From Pararhizobium qamdonense (GTDB lineage: Bacteria > Pseudomonadota > Alphaproteobacteria > Rhizobiales > Rhizobiaceae), in the NCBI RefSeq assembly GCF_029277445.1, contig NZ_CP119567.1, positions 682,001 through 746,000 of the forward strand: DNA of 64,000 bases, given 5' to 3'. Shown here piece by piece: positions 29,401 to 37,814 of the stretch. Numbering within the stretch: the first letter of the stretch is position 1; every line of letters begins with the position of its first letter. The notes under the pieces were generated by a model, which worked only from the letters and a program-made list of their open reading frames with translations, was not told where the DNA came from and made no database searches. Both the position numbers and the translations under genes were made by a program.

Positions 29401-29692
29401 CCAAACCGGCATTTGCGATCGCATGCCCCTCCCAGCCGATACCCGCATGGACATGAAGCAAAGCAACGCCGGACGAGCGCAGCCAAAGCTCGAACGCGCC
29501 GATATCGCCAATGGCCTTCACCGCGAGCCCGCAAGCTGCCGCTTTTGCCAAAAGTTCCATGTCGCCATAGGCTGCGAGCGTGACGTCGAACTGTGGCTGG
29601 AGCGACCGCCCAAGCGTCAGCATATGTTCGCCCATGCCCGATGGATCGAGACTATCGGTCGCAAGGACAATCCGATGACTTCGCCTGGTCAT
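26462..29692 (-). CDS. Triple fusion: glycosyltransferase, Gfo/Idh/MocA oxidoreductase and MDR dehydrogenase
   Basis: A 1076-residue cytoplasmic protein. Residues 1-355 are a GT4-type glycosyltransferase (LLTVARFSKQKDH, EX7E in SQFEGLPLAVLEAMSLG). Residues 366 to about 695 are a Gfo/Idh/MocA dehydrogenase: RIGFIGVGGIAHRH dinucleotide loop, FFVEKPIT with the conserved EKP, and GYHWRY. Residues about 700-1076 are a medium-chain dehydrogenase (VVVLGAGTVGLMTALFAQKLGAS) in which the usual catalytic zinc cysteine is replaced (TGFSAGTELT), as in the bi-domain sugar oxidoreductases of polysaccharide clusters. It probably oxidises or reduces a nucleotide sugar and passes it to the attached transferase. 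The Gfo/Idh part begins at an internal ATG (28597) with AAGGA 9 nt upstream. Both ends overlap neighbours by 4 nt. Confidence 0.88.
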   Translation of the reverse strand: MTRRSHRIVLATDSLDPSGMGEHMLTLGRSLQPQFDVTLAAYGDMELLAKAAACGLAVKAIGDIGAFELWLRSSGVALLHVHAGIGWEGHAIANAGLACAVPVIRTEHLPYLLTDTEQREQYARESKALSHHITVSESSRASFQENGVDAQRITVVRNGIFALPEARSAKAELGLEGKTVLLTVARFSKQKDHGSLIRALPAVVAADPSVVLLLVGKGEEMQAVQALVEDLSLGMNVRFLGHRTDIAELMASADLFVLPSQFEGLPLAVLEAMSLGLPVVATRIGGTVEALGTGHPFLAKAANPQSLAGVLIGALGNRSEAKASGQAGRERFHAEFSAQRMADETASVYRRFLSDQAFDAQGHAFMNKTRIGFIGVGGIAHRHLDILAGFEDVTLAAFADPDFDRATQAASRFGAKAFDSHRAMLDQETLDAVYICIPPFAHGEAERDLIARGIPFFVEKPITLDIGLAEELSAAVEAAGLITGVGYHWRYLDTVEEARRLLADNPAQLLSGYWLDQTPPPQWWWKQDRSGGQMVEQTTHIVDLARYLVGEVTEVYGRTGFKERPEFPGLDVPAVTTASLTFQSGVIANISSTCLLGWSHKIGLNIFADRLAIELTDHDIMVDVGAGRPVRQAEGDPVWREGRDFVDAVRGGDNHIRCTYADALATHRLALAVASSARSGEPVSVEATALLRNAVAPLQHQPRMEAPQGLAPGHRHIRSLGIESPGKAYHFEYEEGPPADGHVRLDTLYTGFSAGTELTFMKNTNPYFHSRFDGGRGVFIENEPDLRYPVPFLGYMEVARVSESKAFGFQQGDVVATTYAHKTGHTADPFHDVLIPMPADIDPVLGVFVAQMGPIAANGILHADADALGNNVFSLGAGIAGRRVVVLGAGTVGLMTALFAQKLGASDVIIADPSEFRRGKAQAMGLTAMNEEEIWQHAKARWHNGGNDRGADIVFQTRAQSRSLHVALKALRPQGTVIDLAFYQDGADALRLGEEFHHNGLNIRCAQINRVPRGLSPLWDRRRLAGETVQLMKSHGALIREHMITHIVPFEDGPKFLADLVENRPEFLQIVFKAHE

Positions 29693-32040
29693 TGCGCAGG
29701 GGCAGCCACGACATCGCCCGCATCTGCCTTGGCAATGCGCCTGTATGTGGCCAAGGCCTGGCCGACCACCTGATCCATATTGTAATATTTGTAGGTCCCA
29801 AGCCGTCCGACAAACGTCACATCGCTATGCTCGCGCGCCAGCGCTTCATACTGCTTGTAAAGCGCCTGGTTTTCCGGCCGTGGAATGGGGTAATAGGGAT
29901 CTCCGTCTGCGCAGGCAAACTCATAGGAAATGCTGGTTTTCGGATGGATTTGCCCGGTCAGGTGCTTGTATTCGGTGATCCGCGTATAGGGAACCGACTC
30001 CGAGGGGTAGTTGACAACACCAACAGGAAACAGACGCCGCGCGTCATGCGTCTCGTGCTGGAATTTGAGACTGCGATACGGCAAACGGCCAAAGCGGTAG
30101 TCGAAATATTCGTCGATCGGGCCGGTAAAGATCGTATGGCCCACCTGATAATCGCGGCGGATATCCGCATATTCCGTTGAGGTCATGACGGTGATATTGT
30201 CATGATCGAGCATGTTTTCGAACATCTTGGTATAACCGTGCAGCGGCATCGCCTGGAAATTATCCAGAAAATACCGGTCGTCGGCATTCGTTCGCGTCGG
30301 AACGCGTGCGGTCACTGACTTGTCGAGCTGCGAGGGATCAAGGCCCCATTGCTTGCGGGTATAGCCCTCGAAAAACGTCCGGTACAAATCGCTGCCGACC
30401 TGCGACACGACCACATCCTTCGACGTGACGATCGGATCGCACGGCTCGGCGCGACCGGCCAAAAAGCGCGCCGCCTCCGCTTCGCTGCGCAGATCAAGGC
30501 CGTACAGCCCATTCAACGTCGTCACGTTGATCGGCACAGGCAAACGCAGGCCATCAACATCGGCAAGGACCCGATGTTCGTAAGGTCTCCAGGCGGTGAA
30601 CCGGGAAAGGTAGTTGAAAACATCCTCGCTGTTGGTGTGGAAGATGTGAGGCCCATACTGGTGGATGAGGATGCCGTCTTCGTTTTCGACATCGTAGGCA
30701 TTGCCGGCAATATGCGGACGGCGGTCACAGACAAGCACACGCTTTCCGCCATCCGAGGCCAGCCGCTCAGCCAGAACCGAACCCGCAAAACCCGCGCCAA
30801 CAATCAGGTAGTCATAATAGGATGGATTGGGTTTGCCTGACCCTTGCGAACGGCTCTTTCTGGGCGATTTCAGGGGAGACAGCTTCCGCGTCACGGCCTC
30901 TTCCACCAGGACACTCATGGCCGAGAATGTCTGATCCCAGGACGAACCCGCAAGCATCTCATCGACTGGTTTCAGCCATGCGTCACCCGCCTTTTTCAAG
31001 GCAAGCGCCTCGTCGCAGGCGGCGGCAAAACTTTCAGGCTCATCCGCCAGAAAGACACCTTCCAGATCACCATAATGGCGAACGACGTCCGTCACTCGCG
31101 TGCTGACCACCGGGCGCCCGGCGGCCAGATATTCTGGCGTCTTGGTCGGACTGATGAACTTCGTCGCCTCGTTCAAGGCAAATGGCATCAAGGCCGCATC
31201 CCACCCTGAAAGATAGGTCGGCAATTCGCTGTAATGCTTTTGCCCGAGATAATGGATATTGGCGGCCTTCGGCAGATCCTCCGGTGCGATCTTCACGACC
31301 GGGCCAATGAAAATAAAGGACACGCTCGGCCGCGCCTTGGCCACGCCAGCCAGCAAGACGAGATCCAGACGCTCGTCGATGACACCGTAATAACCGAGCT
31401 TCAGCCCAGGGATTGCCTTCTGATCAGATGGCTCCACAGCTTCGTCCCGCGCCGTGCGGAAATGGCTGACATCCACACTCGAAGGGAATGGATGGATATT
31501 GTCATGCAGATGAGCCTTCGCCTCGTAGAGGCTGTGACCGCCTGTAAACACCACATCGGCGCGGGCAATCAGCGCCGCCTCCGTTTCCTTCAGCCGGGGT
31601 GGCGCGAATTTGAAATTTGCCAGCTCATCCATGCAATCATAAACGATGGCCGAAGCATCCACATGGCGCGCAAAACTGTACATGACCGGCGTGTAGAACC
31701 ACAGGATCGGACGCACCGCGTCATTCAGCGCCAGCAGTTCGTCCAAGAGTTTGCCGAGCGCGGTTTCACGCTCCGCCTCGGACCACCAATGCGGAATGCG
31801 CGGGCGAACCGATTTGACTGTCGTGCCCTCGAAAGGGTGGATTTCCAGATAGGCGAGATGATGGTCTGTCGGGATCGACTCTTCAAAGAAAAACACCTGC
31901 CGGTCTTGCGCAAAACGGCCCATCAGATGCTGGGGACGCTGCAAAACGAAATCCCAGCGCAGATGGGAAAAACAAATCAGCGGAGCATTGCGAGCCGGAA
32001 CTGCTGGTGACGTCTGAAAGAACGAACTGGAGAGATTCAT
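29689..32040 (-). CDS. Glycosyltransferase fused to UDP-galactopyranose mutase
   Basis: A 783-residue fusion. Residues 1 to about 385 are a GT-B glycosyltransferase with the typical opening ICFSHLRWDFVLQRPQHLM and a C-terminal half with ISPTKTPEYLAAGRPVVST. A basic, Ser-rich linker (about 386-407) leads to a complete UDP-galactopyranose mutase (408-783): FAD loop YLIVGAGFAGSVLAERLA, HIAGNAYD, HQYGPHIFHTN, FFEGYTRKQWGL, GRLPYRSL and VGRLGTYKYYNMDQV. Glf converts UDP-galactopyranose to UDP-galactofuranose, so the attached transferase plausibly uses UDP-Galf. Stop and next start share ATGA. The stand-alone glycosyltransferase gene lies 74 nt upstream. Confidence 0.9.
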   Translation of the reverse strand: MNLSSSFFQTSPAVPARNAPLICFSHLRWDFVLQRPQHLMGRFAQDRQVFFFEESIPTDHHLAYLEIHPFEGTTVKSVRPRIPHWWSEAERETALGKLLDELLALNDAVRPILWFYTPVMYSFARHVDASAIVYDCMDELANFKFAPPRLKETEAALIARADVVFTGGHSLYEAKAHLHDNIHPFPSSVDVSHFRTARDEAVEPSDQKAIPGLKLGYYGVIDERLDLVLLAGVAKARPSVSFIFIGPVVKIAPEDLPKAANIHYLGQKHYSELPTYLSGWDAALMPFALNEATKFISPTKTPEYLAAGRPVVSTRVTDVVRHYGDLEGVFLADEPESFAAACDEALALKKAGDAWLKPVDEMLAGSSWDQTFSAMSVLVEEAVTRKLSPLKSPRKSRSQGSGKPNPSYYDYLIVGAGFAGSVLAERLASDGGKRVLVCDRRPHIAGNAYDVENEDGILIHQYGPHIFHTNSEDVFNYLSRFTAWRPYEHRVLADVDGLRLPVPINVTTLNGLYGLDLRSEAEAARFLAGRAEPCDPIVTSKDVVVSQVGSDLYRTFFEGYTRKQWGLDPSQLDKSVTARVPTRTNADDRYFLDNFQAMPLHGYTKMFENMLDHDNITVMTSTEYADIRRDYQVGHTIFTGPIDEYFDYRFGRLPYRSLKFQHETHDARRLFPVGVVNYPSESVPYTRITEYKHLTGQIHPKTSISYEFACADGDPYYPIPRPENQALYKQYEALAREHSDVTFVGRLGTYKYYNMDQVVGQALATYRRIAKADAGDVVAAPAQ

Positions 32041-32114
32041 TGCACATCCGCTGTTGAGAGACGGACGAGAACTACGATTCCAAGGCTTTGTTCCGGAGCT
32101 TTCCTAAAAGATTT

Positions 32115-33275
32115 CTAATGTATCCCAAGCCCTGTCAGAGCCTGCAGTTTGCGCACAGAATGAGGCCAGGTCCAGTTGTCGATGACGGACTGCCGTGGCG
32201 AAAAATCTGAAAGGCTTGCGAGCATATCCAGGATTCCCTCGTGAAAAACGCCTGAAGCCGCAACCCGCCCCGTCTGCGGTGTAATGTATTGAAGTCCACA
32301 GCTGAGCGCGCTGTTGGCAAGCACCGGCAGACCCGAAAGCATATATTCGGTAAGAATGGCAGGAGCCCCATCATCGACGCCGCAGACGACACCGATTTTG
32401 GCCTGGTTCATCAACCGGTTAACCTGCGCAAACGGCACGCCCGGTGGCCCGACGAAATCGACATTGATCTGAAGGTCACGGGCCCGCTCCCGAAGGGCAT
32501 CTCCGAGTTCACCATAACCGAAGACACAGAGCGCGTTGATGGACCTCGGAAGTTTTGCCATCGCATCGAAGAGAATGTCGTGCCGCTTGTAATGTTGCGC
32601 GGCGGCGACATAAATGATGTCATAGGGCTTCGGTCCCTCGATCGGATAAAACATGCTATCGGACGCAAATTCCGGACCGATCGGCAGAATGGCGGTTTTC
32701 ATGCCTGGATGACGGGCTGTGACCTCGTCCGACTGCCACTGCGCCCCCGTCAGCACCAGATCGAAAAGCCGGCTGACCTCGGGCGGAACCCGCAAGGCCG
32801 GCGCATCGATGGAATTGTAAATCTTGTAGCTCGTTTCACAGGCGGCCAAAATCTCCGCCGACACGCCCAGCCCCCAGACGCAAAGAATATCCGGCGCACC
32901 GAACGTCAGGATATGAGCAAGCATGTCATTGGACGAAAACGGCGCTTGCGGACCATTGAGCTGAAACGATCGCCGGACCAGATGCGGCGCATGGCGCAAA
33001 TCCGCCGGAGGCGGATCATCCCCCCGCCAATGGGTCCAGATCTCGACGGCATCGACAATACCGGCTTTGACGCATGCCAGCGGCAAACGCTCGATATACC
33101 CGCCCTCCACTTCAAAATCGCGGTGTTGGGCAACATCTGCAGCACGCTGCGCCTGGATCTCGCTCCGCCATTTTCCGAAAAATTCTTCGATTGTGGGCAC
33201 GCGCGCAGCGAACGCTTCCCCATCCTGAAAATCGCTAATGACGACGAGCCGCCGGGGTATGGGATTTGGTTTCAT
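32115..33275 (-). CDS. Glycosyltransferase, GT-B fold
   Basis: Probable first gene of the glycan operon, 386 residues, cytoplasmic. The C-terminal half has the GT4-type layout: YDIIYVAAAQHYKRHDILFDAM, LCVFGYGELGDALRERA, VDFVGPPGVPFAQVNRLMNQAKIGV and the acceptor/donor segment GVDDGAPAILTEYMLSGLPVLA, where Asp/Glu take the place of the usual EX7E. The N-terminal half is less typical (MKPNPIPRRLVVISDFQDG, then WTHWRGDDPPPADL). The donor sugar cannot be told. Ribosome site at the ATG is weak. The promoter should lie in the 508-nt gap upstream. Confidence 0.85.
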   Translation of the reverse strand: MKPNPIPRRLVVISDFQDGEAFAARVPTIEEFFGKWRSEIQAQRAADVAQHRDFEVEGGYIERLPLACVKAGIVDAVEIWTHWRGDDPPPADLRHAPHLVRRSFQLNGPQAPFSSNDMLAHILTFGAPDILCVWGLGVSAEILAACETSYKIYNSIDAPALRVPPEVSRLFDLVLTGAQWQSDEVTARHPGMKTAILPIGPEFASDSMFYPIEGPKPYDIIYVAAAQHYKRHDILFDAMAKLPRSINALCVFGYGELGDALRERARDLQINVDFVGPPGVPFAQVNRLMNQAKIGVVCGVDDGAPAILTEYMLSGLPVLANSALSCGLQYITPQTGRVAASGVFHEGILDMLASLSDFSPRQSVIDNWTWPHSVRKLQALTGLGIH

Positions 33276-33783
33276 CAGTCTAGCGGCCTATCTTCGGGAC
33301 GTGATAGTTCATTCACCAATTCGGCCACATCGGGCTAAAACGCACTCATTCCACCTCGTCCAGACTGCGGTGGTCGCTTTGATACTGTGTGTTGAGCGCG
33401 ACTGGGATTATCGAATTCGGGCTTTTGAAACCCAGAGGCGTTCCAATTGTTCCACGGAACGCGCCAGATTATCTCGCTCCCAATGGGTTATGACACCAAA
33501 AGGCCGTTGGTGATCTTCGGGCGGAGATAAAGGCGTCATCCAAGGACTGCGATCACACCTCGCCTTCCACGCCTGCACCCCCCGCAAATGCCCCAAAAAA
33601 TGAAATCGGCTGCGGCGGCGCCCACCCACGAATCCTCAATGTGCGAACGCAAGTCGCGGTTCCTTCCGGCCCGGTCAGCAGTTCTCTCCCGGCTCCGTCG
33701 GGGGCAGTTCTATGCGCTGCCAAGACACGGAACATTTACCGCCACCAACGGTTACATCATGCGATATTCAGGAAGGAACCAAC
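33276..33783. other. Divergent intergenic region between glycan operon and small membrane genes
   Basis: A 508-nt gap that must contain promoters for the leftward glycan operon and the rightward small membrane genes. A perfect 7-bp inverted repeat GCGTTCC/GGAACGC with an 11-nt spacer lies at 33438-33462 and could be an operator or hairpin. Short open frames here show no family features, and I support no gene. Confidence 0.5.
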
Positions 33784-34176
33784 ATGGCAACGTATAAGGA
33801 TGAACGCGGCGAAACGGTCTCTACAGCGGAGACGGAAAAAGTCGTGCAAGCGAGCCCTTCGCAAACGCGGCAGGGCCCATTGGGAAAACCAGTCCTGATG
33901 GTGCTGATCGGTGGCCTGCTTTTGGCCGCCGTTGCCTGGGCCGTGGTGGGACAATATGGCGAGGCAATCGATAATAATGCCGCAACCAACACCCAGCCGG
34001 CCACAAGCGAGACAAACGCCGTCGTGACGCCACCAGATCAAAACGTCATCGACAACACCCCGCCCGCAGGCGATAAAATGCAACCCGCCCCCACTGACCG
34101 CGATCCGACAGCCGAATCCGGCACAGGCGGAGACTCTCAGTCCGTGGCTCCCGCCGGCACAGAGAAAACGCAGTAG
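33784..34176 (+). CDS. Small single-pass membrane protein, unknown function
   Basis: A 130-residue protein. A polar N-terminus (MATYKDERGETVSTAETEK) is followed by one membrane helix at about residues 37-57 (VLMVLIGGLLLAAVAWAVVG). A long low-complexity tail rich in Asn, Thr, Pro and Ala (to residue 130) is probably exposed on the periplasmic side. AAGGA with 6 nt spacing precedes the ATG at 33784, which is inside a longer open frame. The next small gene starts 11 nt after its stop, so the two are likely co-transcribed. No function recognised. Confidence 0.72.
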   Translation: MATYKDERGETVSTAETEKVVQASPSQTRQGPLGKPVLMVLIGGLLLAAVAWAVVGQYGEAIDNNAATNTQPATSETNAVVTPPDQNVIDNTPPAGDKMQPAPTDRDPTAESGTGGDSQSVAPAGTEKTQ

Positions 34177-34187
34177 GAGGGATCGAC

Positions 34188-34451
34188 ATGACCGATGATG
34201 TCAAAACCGGGGCGGAGGAAGAGCCGGCGCGCCTGGTTGATGAGGCGCTGGCAGCGACGGATCGAAACGCAGATAGACAAGAAGGTCTGGATGCCTTTCG
34301 AGCCGACGGTGCCGGATTGAAAGCCTCCATGCATGAAGCCGCAGCCGACCGTCCCGTGATTGACGATATTCGACAGCGAATCCGATCTCAGCCACTTACT
34401 TTTGCTGCAACGTTGGGGATATTTGCTTTTATTTATGGGTTTACCCGATAA
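34188..34451 (+). CDS. Small tail-anchored protein, ElaB/DUF883-like layout
   Basis: An 87-residue protein with a charged, helical N-terminal part (EEEPARLVDEALAATDRNADRQ, then an amphipathic stretch to residue 60) and a single C-terminal membrane helix (PLTFAATLGIFAFIYGFTR). This layout resembles the ElaB/YqjD/DUF883 tail-anchored proteins, but I see no decisive motif. GGAGGGATCGAC precedes the ATG at 34188. It follows the 33784-34176 gene by 11 nt. Confidence 0.68.
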   Translation: MTDDVKTGAEEEPARLVDEALAATDRNADRQEGLDAFRADGAGLKASMHEAAADRPVIDDIRQRIRSQPLTFAATLGIFAFIYGFTR

Positions 34452-34745
34452 ACGAGACAGATAGTTGTTTCCTTTTCCACCAGCTGACCAGCCGAAGTAG
34501 GTTTACCAGCACCAATGTTGGCAAAGACGACGCTGTATTCCGATCCGTGACCGGCAGCATTGATCAATGCTTCCCTGAACTTTAGAAATTCGGGATAAAA
34601 CTTTGATCTCGCTTGACACAGAACACAGACAGCGTTGCAACACGCTTATAATAATGCTGTGGAAACGCGCCCTATTGAGCCGCGGCCCATTCCTCTTTCT
34701 AAAGCGGTCTGTAAAAACACCTCTAGTATAAGTTGAGGGGCAGGG

Positions 34746-36860
34746 GTGCTTACGATTCGGGTTGGCTTCAGCATGGTTCTCGCCGTGCTGTCGGGGTGTG
34801 CCTCGGAAAATAGCGATGATAAATGGGCGTCGTTGATGGAAGGTGTCGAGCGGCCGCGGGTGCATGACGCGCGCGGCTATCCGAATTCCAACGTGATCAA
34901 GGGCAGCACGGTCACGGGCTCGACGCCGGCGGGATTTGCGCAGATCGGCAGTGGCGAGTTTACCGGACAGTCCATGTCGTCGGTGACGGGTGGTGCTGCG
35001 GCGGATGGGTCCGAAGGCTATACGATCAATCTCGTCGATGCGCCGGTGGCTTTGGCGGCCAAGAAAATCCTTGGCGACATCATGGGATATACCTATCTCG
35101 TCGATCCCAAAATTACCGGCACGGTGACATTGCAGACCAGCCATGCGATGTCGAAACAGAGCCTTTTGGATATCCTTGAAGTATCGTTGGCCGCCAATGG
35201 CGCAGCGATCGTCAAGAAGGCGGACCGCTACGAGATCGTGCCCTATTCCGAGGCGACGGCATCGAACGCGATCATCAGTGGCGGGCGTCTGCCGAAGAAC
35301 GAGCCGGGCATGAAAGTTCAGGTTCTGCAGCTGAAATATATTGCAGCCGACGAGATGCGCGACATTATCGAAGAGGTGAGCAAGAAGGGCGCGGTGCTGC
35401 GCACCGACCCTGCCCGCAACTATATTGTTGTCGCTGGCAACAATGGCGAGCTTTCTGCTATCCGCGAAGCGATCTCGGTCTTCGATGTCGATTGGATGAA
35501 GGGCATGTCGACGGCACTCTATCCTTTGAAGGCTTCGCAGCCGCAGGAACTGGTGAAAGAGCTCAATTCGGTGTTCGGCGCGGACGCTGGTCCCAACTCC
35601 AAAACGATCCGTTTCATCCCCAATACCCGCCTGAACGCGGTCCTTGCGATCACGTCGCGCCCCGCCTACCTGCCGAAAGTTTCCGCCTGGATCGCCAAGC
35701 TCGACAAGATAGCGCAAACCAATGAAGAGCAGCTGTTCGTCTACGAGATCCAGAACCGGCCGGCGGCGGAACTGGCAAATGTGCTGCAGAACGTGCTTGC
35801 CAGCGCCAAATCGAACGGCGGGACTATGGCAAGGCCAAGTCCGGTGGCGCCCGATCTCGTTGCCGATACGATGCAGAGCGAGGGTGTCGATTATTCTCCG
35901 GAAGCCCAGGTCGAGAGCGAACCCGCCCTTTCGACAAGCGGCACGGTTCCATCCGTCGTTGCCGACACGGAAAACAACGCGCTGCTGATCTCCACCAATG
36001 CCCGCGAATATCAGAGGATCGAGCAGATCCTGCGCCAGCTCGACGTTTTGCCAACCCAGGTTTTCCTCGAAGCCGTCATTGCCGAGGTAACTTTGAACGA
36101 CGAGCTCAAATTCGGCCTTCGCTGGTATCTGGAAAACGGCAACAATTCGCTGGGCCTGTCGGATCTGGCATCCGGCGCGGTGACGGCGGCATTTCCCGGC
36201 TTCAACTGGACCCATGTTTCGGCCAATGCCCAATCGGCCCTGTCGGCACTCTCAAGTGTGACCAAGGTCAAGGTCATCTCGTCGCCAAACCTGATGGTCA
36301 TCAACAACCAGCAGGCGAAATTGCAAGTCGGCGATCAGGTTCCCGTCATCACCCAGACCAGCACGGGAACGGAATCGGCCAATGCCGTCATCATCAACTC
36401 CGTCGAAATGAAGGATACAGGCATCATCCTGTCGGTCACGCCCCGGATCAACAGTTCCGGCCGGGTGATGCTCGATATCCAGCAGGAGGTCAGCAATGTC
36501 GTTGCGACCACCACGTCGGGGATTGATTCGCCGACGATCCAGCAAAGGAAGATTGCGACCCGTGTCGTCGTTCATGACGGGGAAAGTCTGGCACTCGGTG
36601 GATTAATCCAGGAAAAGAAATCCCTCAACCAGAGAAAGGTGCCGGTGCTCGGCGATATTCCGCTGCTCGGCAATGCATTCAAGTCGAAAACCGATGGCAT
36701 CAACCGCACGGAACTGATCATCTTTATTCGTCCGCGCATTGTCCGCGATAGCGAGGAGGCGCGTCAGGCGACCGACGAGTTCCGCCAGCAGTTTGATTTT
36801 GGAGATAGCGATACGCCCGGCAAGCGCATGAAGCGCGATCTCATCCGGTTGGCAAACTAG
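34746..36860 (+). CDS. gspD: Type II secretion secretin GspD
   Basis: Outer-membrane secretin ring through which folded proteins leave the periplasm, 704 residues. The GTG at 34746 (GAGG 7 nt upstream) yields a lipoprotein-type signal ending LSGC. N0-N3 domains follow (N0 about 93-165: GYTINLVDAPVALAAKKILGD; N1-N3: QVLQLKYIAADEMRDII, STALYPLKASQPQELVKELN, FVYEIQNRPAAELANVLQ). The C-terminal secretin core carries VPVITQTSTG, KDTGIILSVTPRI and LALGGLIQEKKS. No separate GspS pilotin gene is seen, and the protein's own lipobox may make it unnecessary. It is the first gene of a 12-gene operon. Confidence 0.95.
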   Translation: MLTIRVGFSMVLAVLSGCASENSDDKWASLMEGVERPRVHDARGYPNSNVIKGSTVTGSTPAGFAQIGSGEFTGQSMSSVTGGAAADGSEGYTINLVDAPVALAAKKILGDIMGYTYLVDPKITGTVTLQTSHAMSKQSLLDILEVSLAANGAAIVKKADRYEIVPYSEATASNAIISGGRLPKNEPGMKVQVLQLKYIAADEMRDIIEEVSKKGAVLRTDPARNYIVVAGNNGELSAIREAISVFDVDWMKGMSTALYPLKASQPQELVKELNSVFGADAGPNSKTIRFIPNTRLNAVLAITSRPAYLPKVSAWIAKLDKIAQTNEEQLFVYEIQNRPAAELANVLQNVLASAKSNGGTMARPSPVAPDLVADTMQSEGVDYSPEAQVESEPALSTSGTVPSVVADTENNALLISTNAREYQRIEQILRQLDVLPTQVFLEAVIAEVTLNDELKFGLRWYLENGNNSLGLSDLASGAVTAAFPGFNWTHVSANAQSALSALSSVTKVKVISSPNLMVINNQQAKLQVGDQVPVITQTSTGTESANAVIINSVEMKDTGIILSVTPRINSSGRVMLDIQQEVSNVVATTTSGIDSPTIQQRKIATRVVVHDGESLALGGLIQEKKSLNQRKVPVLGDIPLLGNAFKSKTDGINRTELIIFIRPRIVRDSEEARQATDEFRQQFDFGDSDTPGKRMKRDLIRLAN

Positions 36861-37343
36861 ATGGAGACGACAGAGATCAGCGTTCTGTTGCTTCTGGCGA
36901 TCCAACTGGCGGTGATCGCCGTGATCGATCTGCGCAAGTTTGTCATCCCGGATCTGTGCAACATTTTGTTGGCCGCAACTGGATTGGCTGCGCATTGGCT
37001 GCTCGGCAGTTTTGACCCCGTCCGGATTTTACTCGGCATACTCATATTCGCAGGAACGTTTTCACTGGTCCGTTTCGTCCATTTTCGGGCAAGAGGCCAG
37101 ATCGGCCTTGGACTGGGCGATGTCAAAATGGCCGCTGCAGCGGGATGCTGGATCACGATTGCCAGTTTTCCGCTGTTTCTGGCGGTTTCCAGCCTCAGCG
37201 CGTTGGCATTCGCGCTGCTGACGCTCCCTTTCTGGAAGAAGGGTGCGCGGATGCAAAGAGTGCCGTTCGGCCCATTTCTCTCCGCCGGACTGTTGCTGAC
37301 CTTTGTCTTTGAACTCAACTCCATCTCCGTTTTGATTGTCTAG
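36861..37343 (+). CDS. gspO: Short A24 prepilin peptidase (GspO/CpaA-type)
   Basis: Integral-membrane aspartyl protease that cuts the leader of pseudopilins, 160 residues with about six hydrophobic helices. The two catalytic aspartates are present: Asp23 in AVIDLRKFVIPD and Asp87 in the GxGD motif GLGLGDVKM. It lacks the N-terminal zinc/methyltransferase half of full-length GspO, so it resembles the short CpaA/TadV type. Its placement inside the gsp operon, starting directly after the gspD stop, marks it as the dedicated peptidase for this system. Confidence 0.92.
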   Translation: METTEISVLLLLAIQLAVIAVIDLRKFVIPDLCNILLAATGLAAHWLLGSFDPVRILLGILIFAGTFSLVRFVHFRARGQIGLGLGDVKMAAAAGCWITIASFPLFLAVSSLSALAFALLTLPFWKKGARMQRVPFGPFLSAGLLLTFVFELNSISVLIV

Positions 37344-37352
37344 GTGCCGTCG

Positions 37353-37814
37353 ATGATGCGTATGCTCTCCTCCCGTTTCCAAATGCTCAGGGCAAGGCGA
37401 AAGCGGTCTGCCGAACTGGAGGCTGGTTTCTCGCTGGTGGAGCTTCTCGTCGTTTTGGCGATCATCGCCATGACCACCGCGATCGTCGCGCCGCGTGTCC
37501 TTGGCTATCTCGGCTCGGCACGAACCGATAGCGCCAAGGTTCAAGTGAAAAATCTCGAAAGCGCGCTTGAACTTTATTTCCTGGATTCGGGCCGGTATCC
37601 GACACAGGAAGAGGGTTTGACGGCTCTTTCAACCCGTCCAGCAGGCAGTCCTGTCTGGAACGGCCCTTATTTGAAAGACGCCGGAGATCTGAGGGATCCC
37701 TGGGGCAATCTCTACCAGTACCGGGCTCCGGAGGGTGAGGTTTCCTTTGCTGTGATTTCGCTGGGGAGGGACGGTAAAACAGGAGGCGAAGGGGAAGACC
37801 GTGACATCCCTTAG
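37353..37814 (+). CDS. gspG: Major pseudopilin GspG
   Basis: Main subunit of the T2SS pseudopilus, 153 residues. A basic leader ends in Gly25, and the processed N-terminus is FSLVELLVVLAII with the required Glu at +5. The globular part has the GspG family pattern: LESALELYFLDSGRYPTQEEGL, WNGPYLKDAGDLRDPWGNLYQYRAPE and a C-terminal acidic calcium-loop-like end (GGEGEDRDIP). The ATG at 37353 has AGGTG 6 nt upstream; a GTG at 37344, right after gspO, is the alternative. It overlaps gspL by 14 nt. Confidence 0.95.
   Translation: MMRMLSSRFQMLRARRKRSAELEAGFSLVELLVVLAIIAMTTAIVAPRVLGYLGSARTDSAKVQVKNLESALELYFLDSGRYPTQEEGLTALSTRPAGSPVWNGPYLKDAGDLRDPWGNLYQYRAPEGEVSFAVISLGRDGKTGGEGEDRDIP

Noticed and set aside
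33238..33513. A 91-codon plus-strand frame in the divergent gap
   Set aside because: Starts antisense within the glycosyltransferase gene, with no ribosome site and no features.
34503..36233. A 576-codon open frame on the minus strand
   Set aside because: Antisense to gspD, no ribosome site or motif; gspD is unmistakable.
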